Of a stretch of DNA of 22,853 bases, positions 1 to 7,059 are shown in pieces (within the stretch, counting starts at the first letter, position 1; every line of letters begins with the position of its first letter). Where the stretch lies: the IMG/VR virus record IMGVR_UViG_3300030103_003163, positions 1-22,853 of that record. One strand, 5' to 3'. The notes beneath the pieces are model-generated. The model was not told where the DNA came from. It saw only the letters and a program-made list of their open reading frames with translations, and searched no databases. This DNA comes from a virus. Made by a program: the position numbers and the translations under genes.

Positions 1-135
1 CGGGTCCCCCTGCCAATCGAGGCTAAACCGGAAAAATTGGCAGATCGAGCGCGATCCGGCGGCCTAGGACGGGCGGTCGCGGCACGGCTACAAGGGCCAT
101 GTTTTTCACAAATATTCACCAGAAAAATGATATAG
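1..135 (+). CDS. 3' end of an upstream gene (partial, uncertain)
   Basis: The frame starting at base 1 stays open for 44 codons and stops at TAG 133-135. The encoded tail is rich in Arg, Ala and Gly (for example KPEKLADRARSGGLGRAVAA). The stretch to about base 100 is clearly more GC-rich than the rest of the window, unlike its neighbours. I recognise no family. The position directly before the large terminase is where a small terminase subunit or an HNH endonuclease often sits in related phages, but nothing in this fragment proves either. It may also be a chance open frame over a structured, non-coding packaging region. The other two forward frames close earlier. Confidence 0.3.
   Translation, partial: RVPLPIEAKPEKLADRARSGGLGRAVAARLQGPCFSQIFTRKMI
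10..43. repeat. Perfect 8-bp inverted repeat (stem-loop)
   Basis: CTGCCAAT at 10-17 is matched by ATTGGCAG at 36-43, leaving an 18-base loop. It lies in the GC-rich stub upstream of the terminase. It could be an RNA hairpin inside the end of the upstream gene or part of a terminase-binding or packaging site. Only the symmetry is seen; the function is a guess. Confidence 0.4.
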
Positions 136-189
136 TCGCTAACTACCGTATATTTACTTATAAAATCGCATACGTTAGGGTCCCCCGAT
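98..189 (+). promoter_or_regulatory. AT-rich leader of the terminase gene
   Basis: The sequence turns sharply from GC-rich to AT-rich here. It contains TATAGT (131-136) and TATAAA (159-164) as possible -10 elements, but no good -35 partner at 16-18 bases, so a sigma-70 promoter is only possible. AGGG at 177-180 lies nine bases before the ATG at 190 and is the only candidate ribosome binding site. GGGTCCCCC at 178-186 repeats bases 2-10 of the window exactly. Confidence 0.3.
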
Positions 190-1662
190 ATGGATTCACA
201 ACACCTAGAATTGCTCTCTGATAAGGAACTCAAGTTGCGTCTGCGACTTGCTCAATTAGAGAAGACTGAAAAGTGCCAAAATAATTTTTTGTCGTTTGTC
301 AGGCATGTCTGGCCCGAGTTCATTGCAGGGCGGCATCATAAAATTATTGCTGAAAAACTAGAGCGCGTTGCTAGGGGCGAACTCAAGCGTCTGATAATCA
401 ACATGGCACCGCGGCACACGAAGTCTGAGTTTGCGTCTTATCTTTTCCCTGCGTGGTTCATGGGCCGTAATCCGAGCAAGAAGATCATTCAGGCGACGCA
501 CACGACAGAGCTTGCTGTGAATTTTGGCCGTAAGACCAAGAACCTGATTGAGTCGGATGATTATCAGGATATTTTTTCAGAGGTTAAGTTGGCCGCTGAT
601 TCCAAGGCATCCGGCCGATGGGATACGAATAAGGGTGGTATGTACTATGCGGTGGGTGTGGGCTCGAACCTCGCGGGCCGCGGTGGTGATTTGATTATTA
701 TTGACGACCCGCATTCGGAGCAGACGGCGATGTCGAACTCTGGATTTGATGACGCGTGGGACTGGTATACTGGTGGACCTCGTCAGCGTTTACAGCCCGG
801 AGGCAGTATTGTTCTGGTTCAGACCCGGTGGTCTGAAAAGGATATGACGGGTCAGTTACTACGGGCGATGGCCAAGGATCCCCTTGCTGACCAGTGGGAG
901 ATTGTAGAGCTACCGGCTATTTTTAATTCTGGTGAAGAAGAGGAAGAGCCGTGCTGGCCTGAGTTCTGGTCTTTAGATGATTTGACAAGGGTCCGTGCAT
1001 CTATACCTGTCAGCAAGTGGAACGCTCAGTATCAGCAGAATCCGACGGGTGAAGAAAGCGCGATTATCAAGCGGGAATGGTGGAACGTTTGGCAGAAAGA
1101 AACCGTACCCCAATTACAGTTTGTGATTCAAAGCTATGATACGGCGTTTTCAAAGCGTGAGACGGCGGACTACTCGGCCATCACGACGTGGGGCGTCTTT
1201 TATCCCGAAGAAGGAGGAGCCCCAAACCTCATCTTACTCGACTCTAAAAAAGGACGATGGGACTTTCCAGAACTCAAAAACATAGCGTTTGAGGAGTATA
1301 ACTTTTGGGACCCCGACACCGTCATCGTGGAGGCTAAGGCATCTGGTATGCCGTTGACGCACGAAATGAGACAGACTGGGATTCCTGTGGTTAACTTCAC
1401 GCCTTCTAAGGGTAACGATAAAGTTTCGCGGGTACATGCTGTGACGCCTTTGTTTGAGGCGGGGATGGTTTGGGCCCCCGACGAACCTTGGGCCGAGGAA
1501 CTTGTTGAGGAGGTCGCGGCCTTTCCAAATGGTGAGCATGATGATTTGGTGGATTCCATGACGCAGGCGTTAATGCGTTATCGTCAGGGTAATTTTGTGC
1601 AGTTACCCACGGATGATTGGGAAGATACGGATCAATCTGCTAAAGTTGTTGCGTACTATTGA
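190..1662 (+). CDS. terL: Terminase large subunit (TerL)
   Basis: This is the packaging motor: an ATPase that pumps DNA into the prohead and a nuclease that cuts the concatemer. At 490 residues it has normal length. The ATPase half shows an atypical Walker A, APRHTKS (73-79), a Walker B LIIIDD (168-173) followed by PHSEQ, and the coupling stretch SIVLVQTRW (206-214). The nuclease half shows the expected acidic residues in SYDTAF (D317), EAKASG (E381) and HDDLVDS (D451/D452), an RNase H-like pattern. The ATG at 190 is the first start after an in-frame stop at 133-135. The next gene follows after 19 bases. Family and role are secure from the motifs; the packaging mode (cos, pac or direct terminal repeat) cannot be read. 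Confidence 0.96.
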   Translation: MDSQHLELLSDKELKLRLRLAQLEKTEKCQNNFLSFVRHVWPEFIAGRHHKIIAEKLERVARGELKRLIINMAPRHTKSEFASYLFPAWFMGRNPSKKIIQATHTTELAVNFGRKTKNLIESDDYQDIFSEVKLAADSKASGRWDTNKGGMYYAVGVGSNLAGRGGDLIIIDDPHSEQTAMSNSGFDDAWDWYTGGPRQRLQPGGSIVLVQTRWSEKDMTGQLLRAMAKDPLADQWEIVELPAIFNSGEEEEEPCWPEFWSLDDLTRVRASIPVSKWNAQYQQNPTGEESAIIKREWWNVWQKETVPQLQFVIQSYDTAFSKRETADYSAITTWGVFYPEEGGAPNLILLDSKKGRWDFPELKNIAFEEYNFWDPDTVIVEAKASGMPLTHEMRQTGIPVVNFTPSKGNDKVSRVHAVTPLFEAGMVWAPDEPWAEELVEEVAAFPNGEHDDLVDSMTQALMRYRQGNFVQLPTDDWEDTDQSAKVVAYY

Positions 1663-1681
1663 CATTCTAGGAATGTGATAT

Positions 1682-2764
1682 ATGGCCGATCCGGTTCGTA
1701 ATGCGGAAGAAAACCTTCAGCAGTATCTAAGACAGCAGATGTTAAGTCAGGCACGAGTTAGTAAAGCAGACGAGTTGCCCGATGCGATAGATTATCGTCG
1801 TCGTCAAACAGCAGAGGTTCTTGGAGATAGACAGGGCTTTCCCTTAGCAGATCAAGCCGCAAGAAACGTAATCGACAAAAACACTCAAGACATGCTCGAT
1901 TACTACAACTTTTTACAATATGAGCAAGACCCTAGCAACCTGTTAGAACGTCGTGCGATTGACGAAGCTGTGTATACCGGTAAAGTGCCTTTTGGTTACG
2001 AAGACTCTGAATTTTTATATCGTCAGGGTAGATACGGAATCAAAGGTGGAGCTTTAAACCCAGAAATAGCAGAACGACTGGGGATTCCTCGTGACATTCA
2101 AGTTGCCGGTGATTCGATAAAAGGTCAGACTCCCATTCACGAGGGTATGCACCCGATTATTAAACTTCCAAGAAAAGAAGAAGAAAACGCAATCAGGGCG
2201 TTAGATTATTTCCGTATGAAACGTTACGGCAATGCCGAGGAAGCGCAAGAGCTTCTTAAACAAGTTGGGGTTGACGTGACTCAGCCGCGTGGTTTGGGTA
2301 AAGCACGAGTACTGGCGTTGAAAGGCGCGATGTCCATGACCGACGATCAGTTTCAAAACTTATCGGATACCGATAAAGCAGAATTACAAGAATCGTTTGA
2401 CGCCTATAAAGAGGCTCCCGGATTGATATCCTCGGCCCTCGGATCATTAGTGGGAGAGAAGCCACAACCGGAGTTCGATAACATCATTATTACGCCGGAT
2501 AATGCCGAGGATATGTCAGAAGAGGACTTCAACGCTTTGTTAAAGGCCGCGCCTGCTTTTGCATACGAAAAAATCTTCTCCGATACTTCTGTGAAGCTTA
2601 CGGGTCCCCGTATGGTTGGCGAAGGCGAATCGGCGGTTCAAGCGTATGCGGAAGGCGGCATCGTATCTTTAAAAGACAAAGCAGTGAACATGACCCGCGG
2701 ACCACGGAGCAATGGTATTATGCAGTACGTTCCCTTTATAACTGGAGCAACGAATGGCTATTGA
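1682..2764 (+). CDS. Unknown protein with HExxH motif, between terminase and portal
   Basis: A 360-residue protein that I cannot assign to a named family. The most specific feature is TPIHEGMHPII: HEGMH at residues 153-157 fits the HExxH zinc-binding signature of metallopeptidases. Many acidic residues follow (EEEN around 166-169) that could supply a third ligand, though none can be picked with certainty. The start is Gln/Arg-rich. The C-terminal 45 residues carry the YAEGGIVSL element that recurs in virion proteins of marine phages. There is no signal peptide or membrane segment. AGGAA about eight bases upstream serves the ATG. The end overlaps the portal gene by 11 bases, which suggests coupled translation. 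No classical prohead protease is present in the window, so a maturation or ejection-related protease is one hypothesis. Confidence 0.8.
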   Translation: MADPVRNAEENLQQYLRQQMLSQARVSKADELPDAIDYRRRQTAEVLGDRQGFPLADQAARNVIDKNTQDMLDYYNFLQYEQDPSNLLERRAIDEAVYTGKVPFGYEDSEFLYRQGRYGIKGGALNPEIAERLGIPRDIQVAGDSIKGQTPIHEGMHPIIKLPRKEEENAIRALDYFRMKRYGNAEEAQELLKQVGVDVTQPRGLGKARVLALKGAMSMTDDQFQNLSDTDKAELQESFDAYKEAPGLISSALGSLVGEKPQPEFDNIIITPDNAEDMSEEDFNALLKAAPAFAYEKIFSDTSVKLTGPRMVGEGESAVQAYAEGGIVSLKDKAVNMTRGPRSNGIMQYVPFITGATNGY

Positions 2765-5171
2765 GAAGAATAAAGTACCGTCTCAACTGGATGTTGAGGA
2801 TTTAGAAGCCGAGATTGAGATCGAGCTTCCCGATTCACAGAACAATGTACTTGCGATGATTCAGGCGGAGGACATTGGTGAGATTGAGATTTCTCCGACA
2901 GAGGACGGTGGCGTCGAGGTAGATTTTGAGCCTCAAGACGAGATGATGGAAGACGGTGGTTTTTACGCAAACCTTGCGGAGCAACTGCCTGATCGTGAGC
3001 TTGGCCGGATTGCTTCAGAGATCATGGAAGAGTTTGATGCCAATAAGGCGTCAAGGCAGGAGTGGGAAGACGCCTATGCAGACGGTTTGGAACTGCTGGG
3101 TTTTAACTATGAAGAGCGCACTCAGCCCTTCCGCGGTTCTTCTGGCGTAACGCATCCATTACTGGCCGAGGCGGCCACACAATTCCAAGCACAGGCATTC
3201 AATGAGCTACTTCCTGCTTCGGGACCCGTTCGCACAACCGTTATTGGGGATAATTCCAAGGACAAGGAAGCACAGGCACGGCGTGTTCGTCAGTTTATGA
3301 ACTATTACATCACCAATGTGATGGAAGATTACACGCCAGACATGGATCAAATGTTGTTTTATCTGCCGCTAGCGGGCTCAACCTTCAAAAAAGTCTATTT
3401 TGACGAGAGCATGGGCCGTGCAGTCAGCAAGTTTGTCCCTGCTGAGAACCTCGTGGTGCCTTATGAGACGGCAGATTTGGATACTTGTCCAAATATTACG
3501 CAAGTTGTACGGATGCCGTTGAATGATTTGCGTAAAAATCAGGTTTCAGGCTTCTATTTGGACGTTCCGGTGACTCCCGGAGAGGGAAAAAGCGATTCTG
3601 TTACCGAAGAAATACAGCGAATTGACGGTGTAACCCCTTCTCAGATTGATTATGACGCGACATTGCTTGAGTGCCACGTAGATTTGGACTTAGAAGGCTT
3701 TGAAGAGGTCGATAGCGAAGGAGAAATGACCGGGATCAAGATTCCGTACATCGTTACTATAAGTTATGACACCGGAGAGATCCTCGCGATTCGTAGAAAC
3801 TATGCCGAGGGCGACGAACTACGCAAAAAAATCCAATATTTTGTGCATTACAAGTTTTTACCGGGTTTTGCCTTTTACGGGCTCGGACTTATCCACACAA
3901 TCGGTGGTTTGTCTAGGACCGCGACCTCTGCACTGCGTCAGTTGATAGATGCGGGTACGTTATCGAACCTACCGGCAGGATTCAAAGCCCGCGGACTACG
4001 GATCAGGGACGATGATGATCCGTTACAGCCCGGAGAGTTCCGAGATGTGGACGCTCCCGGTGGTGCCATCCGCGATTCTTTGATGCCGTTGCCGTTTAAG
4101 GGCCCGGATGCAACCTTGTTTAACCTTTTAGGCTTTGTTGTGGAAGCCGGACAACGTTTTGCGACGATTACAGACCTCAAAGTTGGGGATGGCAATCAGG
4201 GAGCCGCTGTCGGCACGACAATCGCGATGCTGGAGCAAGGTTCCCGCGTCATGTCTGCTATTCACAAGCGGTTGCACTATGCAATGCGCTTAGAATTTAA
4301 GATTCTTGCTCGTGTGATGGGTGAAAGTCTGCCACAACAGTACCCGTACTCTGTCGAAGGTGAAGACGCCAGCATCATGGCAAGCGACTTTGATGAGCGT
4401 GTGGATGTAGTTCCAATATCGGATCCAAACGTATTCAGTCAGGCGCAACGGATTGTGATGGCGCAGACTAAACTTCAGTTAGCTGGAGCCGCGCCAGAGA
4501 TACATAATATGTATGAAGTCTATCGCGACATGTACGACGCGTTAGGTGTGAAAGACGTAGATCGGATCATGAAGGCACCCCCAGAGGATGAGATGGGGCC
4601 CACGGATCCTGCACAGGAGAATATAGATGCACTCGACATGGGTCAACTGCAAGCCTTCACGGGGCAAAATCATCAAGCGCATATTATCTCGCATCTGGTT
4701 TTTGGTTCAACGCCGATGGTTGCTGGTATGCCTGCTGTGGCGATGGCTCTTCAGAAACACATCATGGAACACGTTAAGCTATCTGCTCGGGAGCGGGCTA
4801 CGGCTGAGTTTGAGCAGATTACCGCGCAACAAGGACCTGCGGCAAATCCGGAACAACGGATGATAGAGTACGAGGGTTTAGTGGCTCAATACATTGCACA
4901 GGGAATGCAAGAAGTTAAAGACCTATCTCAGCAAATATCAGGACAAGGTCCAGATCCGGTGGTGCAACTGAAGCAACAGGAGTTGCAGTTGGACGCGCAG
5001 GAAGCCGAGCGAGATGCTCAGTTGGATGCGGCCAAGCTACAGTTGGATCAGCAGACCTTGCAGATGCGTGATCGTCAGTTCTATGATCGTTTGCAGGCGC
5101 AGGCGGCTCAGACAAGGGCTCGTATTGATGCAGGTCGAGAACGTGAATTACTCAAGCAGAGAGGAAATTAA
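2754..5171 (+). CDS. Portal protein (P22-like)
   Basis: An 805-residue portal, the dodecameric ring at the single head vertex through which TerL threads DNA and on which the tail is built. Its length and the order of segments fit the P22-type portals. The acidic N-terminus (about 1-68) is followed by a core with LLGFNYEERTQPFRGSSGV, FNELLPASGPVRT, LPLAGSTFKKVYFDE and FVPAENLVVPYET, segments typical of portals of marine podoviruses. The last 110 or so residues are rich in Gln, Ala, Asp and Arg and look like a long coiled-coil helix, comparable to the P22 portal barrel. The start at 2754 lies inside the end of the previous gene. The small downstream gene begins two bases after the stop. Confidence 0.93.
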   Translation: MAIEKNKVPSQLDVEDLEAEIEIELPDSQNNVLAMIQAEDIGEIEISPTEDGGVEVDFEPQDEMMEDGGFYANLAEQLPDRELGRIASEIMEEFDANKASRQEWEDAYADGLELLGFNYEERTQPFRGSSGVTHPLLAEAATQFQAQAFNELLPASGPVRTTVIGDNSKDKEAQARRVRQFMNYYITNVMEDYTPDMDQMLFYLPLAGSTFKKVYFDESMGRAVSKFVPAENLVVPYETADLDTCPNITQVVRMPLNDLRKNQVSGFYLDVPVTPGEGKSDSVTEEIQRIDGVTPSQIDYDATLLECHVDLDLEGFEEVDSEGEMTGIKIPYIVTISYDTGEILAIRRNYAEGDELRKKIQYFVHYKFLPGFAFYGLGLIHTIGGLSRTATSALRQLIDAGTLSNLPAGFKARGLRIRDDDDPLQPGEFRDVDAPGGAIRDSLMPLPFKGPDATLFNLLGFVVEAGQRFATITDLKVGDGNQGAAVGTTIAMLEQGSRVMSAIHKRLHYAMRLEFKILARVMGESLPQQYPYSVEGEDASIMASDFDERVDVVPISDPNVFSQAQRIVMAQTKLQLAGAAPEIHNMYEVYRDMYDALGVKDVDRIMKAPPEDEMGPTDPAQENIDALDMGQLQAFTGQNHQAHIISHLVFGSTPMVAGMPAVAMALQKHIMEHVKLSARERATAEFEQITAQQGPAANPEQRMIEYEGLVAQYIAQGMQEVKDLSQQISGQGPDPVVQLKQQELQLDAQEAERDAQLDAAKLQLDQQTLQMRDRQFYDRLQAQAAQTRARIDAGRERELLKQRGN

Positions 5172-5172
5172 A

Positions 5173-5370
5173 ATGTCCAGAGTAAAGATTGTTACAAACA
5201 CACCCGGTGCGGGTCCAACTCCTCAAAATTATGCAGACATAAAGGGTCAGGGTAAGATTCCTTATGCCAGCGATAAGGAGCTACCAGAGGCTCCAATGAA
5301 CGTGCCAGATGGAGTAGCTCGTGGTATGGGCGCGGCTAAACGTGGCGGGAACTACAAAGGCATTACGTAA
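5173..5370 (+). CDS. Small conserved phage protein, 65 residues
   Basis: The ATG at 5173 is preceded by AGAGGAAA, a good ribosome binding site; the frame is open further upstream inside the portal gene, but that longer form has no justification. The product begins MSRVKIVTNTPGAGP, is rich in Gly, Pro and Lys, and ends RGGNYKGIT. It has no membrane segment and no catalytic motif. Its position right behind the portal, and its style, resemble small virion-associated proteins of uncultured marine phages. The function is unknown. Its stop TAA shares one base with the ATG of the next gene. Confidence 0.75.
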   Translation: MSRVKIVTNTPGAGPTPQNYADIKGQGKIPYASDKELPEAPMNVPDGVARGMGAAKRGGNYKGIT

Positions 5371-5498
5371 TGCCTTTAAAAAAAGAGTCTAGTACAGACA
5401 AGAAGCCTCAAAAGCCGCTAATGAAGGCGGCGAAGGGGGGCTTTGTTAAAAGATTTAGTAAGATAGCTAGACCGCAGAGGTTTAGGGGAATCTTCTAA
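5370..5498 (+). CDS. Basic miniprotein, 42 residues
   Basis: A short frame that fits exactly between its neighbours: its ATG (5370-5372) overlaps the previous stop as TAATG, and its own TAA (5496-5498) overlaps the next ATG in the same way. The product is MPLKKESSTDKKPQKPLMKA at the start and ARPQRFRGIF at the end, with many Lys and Arg. The exact TAATG coupling on both sides is the main evidence that it is a gene. No family is recognised; RNA, DNA or membrane-surface binding is conceivable from its charge only. Confidence 0.65.
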   Translation: MPLKKESSTDKKPQKPLMKAAKGGFVKRFSKIARPQRFRGIF

Positions 5499-5947
5499 TG
5501 ATCTTTGAGGCCATCGCCGCTATCGAGCTTGCGAATCAGGCAATCAAGGGCATCAAAGAGCTAGCTGGTCACGTTACGTCCGTGGGCCAAATGGGAAAGC
5601 AACTGACTCAGTTAGCCGACGCGCACGATGAGTTAGAAAAAGAATCTGCACAAGGATCAATGGAGGCGTTTTGGGCTCTAGAGGATATCAAGAAAAAAGA
5701 GTATGAAATCAAGCAGTTATTCATATACTGTGGACGCGCCGGCCTTTGGGACGATTATCAAACCTTTATTCGCAACCGGAAAGAGATGAAGCGAAAGGCC
5801 GAAGAACGTGAAAAGGCTCGCAAACTGGCTAAGAAGAAAGCCGTTAAGAACGGACTTATTTATACTGCTCTTGTACTTATCGGTTGCCTCACCGTCGCTG
5901 GTGGCATTTGGTTGCTACTTACTCTCATTGCTATGAAGGGAAGGTGA
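5498..5947 (+). CDS. Coiled-coil protein with C-terminal membrane anchor
   Basis: A 149-residue protein. The N-terminal half (about 1-75) is helical with heptad-like Ala/Leu spacing (IAAIELANQAIKGIKELAG). A conserved-looking middle GLWDDYQTFIRNRKEMKRK (82-100) is followed by a very basic stretch to 117 and one hydrophobic segment at about 120-146. It is therefore a tail-anchored inner-membrane protein with a cytoplasmic coiled coil. I know close relatives as conserved hypotheticals in marine phage genomes, without function. It lies three genes upstream of the holin and might take part in lysis control, but this is inference. Both ends overlap neighbours by one base. Confidence 0.85.
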   Translation: MIFEAIAAIELANQAIKGIKELAGHVTSVGQMGKQLTQLADAHDELEKESAQGSMEAFWALEDIKKKEYEIKQLFIYCGRAGLWDDYQTFIRNRKEMKRKAEEREKARKLAKKKAVKNGLIYTALVLIGCLTVAGGIWLLLTLIAMKGR

Positions 5948-6135
5948 TGTCTTGGGTATTGCTGGGAATCTTTGTTGCAGACATGACATTTTATTTTAGG
6001 ATTCTTGAGATACATTCCACGCACATAGAGTGCCTGTACGCAGGAGAGCAGATGGTTCAAAAGATTGGTAAGCCGTTTGTAAACTACAATGTGGTGTGCG
6101 TACCCACTAACCAGATTCAGGGAGAGATGTCGTAA
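5947..6135 (+). CDS. Small Cys-containing hydrophobic-start protein (paralogue of 6453-6659)
   Basis: The start ATG at 5947 overlaps the previous TGA (TGATG); the frame continues upstream in the overlap, but coupling favours this start, giving 62 residues. The first 17 residues (MSWVLLGIFVADMTFYF) are hydrophobic and could be a signal anchor. Two cysteines follow in HIECLYAGEQMV and NVVCVPTNQ. The same layout (hydrophobic start, Cys-x-[LY]-x-A-E, then Cys-[VI]-Pro) occurs in the gene at 6453, so the two are probably diverged duplicates. If exported, the cysteines could form a disulphide in the periplasm. The function is unknown. Confidence 0.75.
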   Translation: MSWVLLGIFVADMTFYFRILEIHSTHIECLYAGEQMVQKIGKPFVNYNVVCVPTNQIQGEMS

Positions 6136-6449
6136 TGGCTCAGAAAAAACTTCAAAAAGAATCGGTCTATGCTGAATATGATGAAGACGGTGACGGCATT
6201 GTTAGCGATGAAGAGTTATCGCACGTAAAAGCTATTAAAGAAACTGAGACTTCTTTACGTAAAAACTTAGCGCAACTTCGTATGGCGCGGTTCACTTTAA
6301 TTGCTATGGGTGCGTTTACGGCGGCAATGTTTTTTGTGCCCATAGAGCGAGTTCAAGCTTTGTCAGATATCAGTAACCTTTTCTACATTTCAGGAGCCGG
6401 TATCGTCGGTGCGTACATGGGCACTACGGCATGGATGAGTAGGAAGTGA
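6135..6449 (+). CDS. Two-TM membrane protein with one EF-hand loop
   Basis: A 104-residue protein with a canonical 12-residue EF-hand loop, DEDGDGIVSDEE (16-27). Asp stands at loop positions 1, 3 and 5, Gly at 6, a hydrophobic residue at 8, Ser at 9 and Glu at 12, so calcium binding is chemically plausible. A short charged helix follows, then two hydrophobic segments at about 52-70 and 80-99, and the protein ends WMSRK. The start overlaps the previous stop (TAATG). It sits in a run of small membrane proteins before the holin. A role in lysis timing or membrane interaction is inference; only the motif and topology are seen. Confidence 0.85.
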   Translation: MAQKKLQKESVYAEYDEDGDGIVSDEELSHVKAIKETETSLRKNLAQLRMARFTLIAMGAFTAAMFFVPIERVQALSDISNLFYISGAGIVGAYMGTTAWMSRK

Positions 6450-6452
6450 CCA

Positions 6453-6659
6453 GTGATTTATGTGTTTGCACTGATCGTGATGACTGCCGATGGAACGGTC
6501 ATACCTGATAAAAAAGCGTATTTTTATTCTATTAACAGGTGTAACTATTTTGCAGAACGAGTTAGCCGAACTCGTTATAACTATTGGACAAGGCGTAAAG
6601 TACAGGCATATTGCATCCCGGAATGGGTCAATGCTAAAGACAGTAAAATTTTGAGGTAG
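6453..6659 (+). CDS. Small Cys-containing hydrophobic-start protein (paralogue of 5947-6135)
   Basis: The start codon is GTG at 6453, chosen because AGGAAG (6441-6446) lies six bases upstream and the frame begins right after the previous stop. The 68-residue product opens with a hydrophobic stretch (MIYVFALIVMTA) and then has RCNYFAERV and VQAYCIPEWV. Those cysteine contexts match the gene at 5947 (ECLYAGEQM, VVCVPTN). The middle is rich in Tyr, Arg and Asn. No enzyme motif is visible. Together the pair may be small secreted or membrane-anchored proteins with one disulphide; the role is unknown. Confidence 0.75.
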   Translation: MIYVFALIVMTADGTVIPDKKAYFYSINRCNYFAERVSRTRYNYWTRRKVQAYCIPEWVNAKDSKILR

Positions 6660-6663
6660 TTGT

Positions 6664-7059
6664 ATGATACAAGCACTTATCGGTCCAGTAACAGGACTGC
6701 TAGACAAGTTTATTGAAGACAAGGATCAAAAAAATGCTTTGGCCCACGAAATTTCAACAATGGCTGAAAAACACGCGCACGAAGCCGCAATGCAACAAAT
6801 CCTTGTCAACAGAGAAGAAGCAAAACATAAATCAATCTTCGTCGCAGGATGGCGACCCTTCATTGGATGGACCTGCGGAGTCGCGTTGGCATATCACTTC
6901 GTGCTTGCTCCACTCATTATTTTTGGAATTACGTGGTATGGGTCACCGGTACCTGAAATCCCTACGTTCGATATGGACTCGTTGATGACTGTCCTTCTTG
7001 GTATGCTCGGGCTCGGTGGGCTTCGTACCTATGAAAAGAAACAAGGACTTACGAAATGA
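6664..7059 (+). CDS. Holin (3-TM, gene-transfer-agent type)
   Basis: A 131-residue membrane protein with the features of the holin 3-TM family first known from the Rhodobacter gene transfer agent. There is an amphipathic N-terminal helix (IGPVTGLLDKFIEDKD), a basic linker, then the family hallmark GWRPFIGW (62-69) leading into a hydrophobic segment to about 91. A second segment, MTVLLGMLGLGGLRTYEK, lies at about 108-125. Holins form lesions in the inner membrane at a set time so that the endolysin reaches peptidoglycan. The lysozyme gene follows directly with an ATGA overlap, the usual lysis-cassette order. Confidence in the family is high; lesion size and timing cannot be judged. Confidence 0.9.
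   Translation: MIQALIGPVTGLLDKFIEDKDQKNALAHEISTMAEKHAHEAAMQQILVNREEAKHKSIFVAGWRPFIGWTCGVALAYHFVLAPLIIFGITWYGSPVPEIPTFDMDSLMTVLLGMLGLGGLRTYEKKQGLTK

Noticed and set aside
10-100. Possible tRNA or structured RNA in the GC-rich stub
   Set aside because: There is a hairpin but no cloverleaf, anticodon arm or T-loop consensus on either strand.
1200-1559. Antisense open frames of about 100-120 residues inside terL
   Set aside because: They lie fully within a well-supported nuclease domain, have low-complexity composition and no start signals.
5014-5172. Upstream extension of the 65-residue gene after the portal
   Set aside because: The extension lies inside the portal coiled coil in another frame; ATG 5173 has AGAGGAAA in front and matches the operon spacing.
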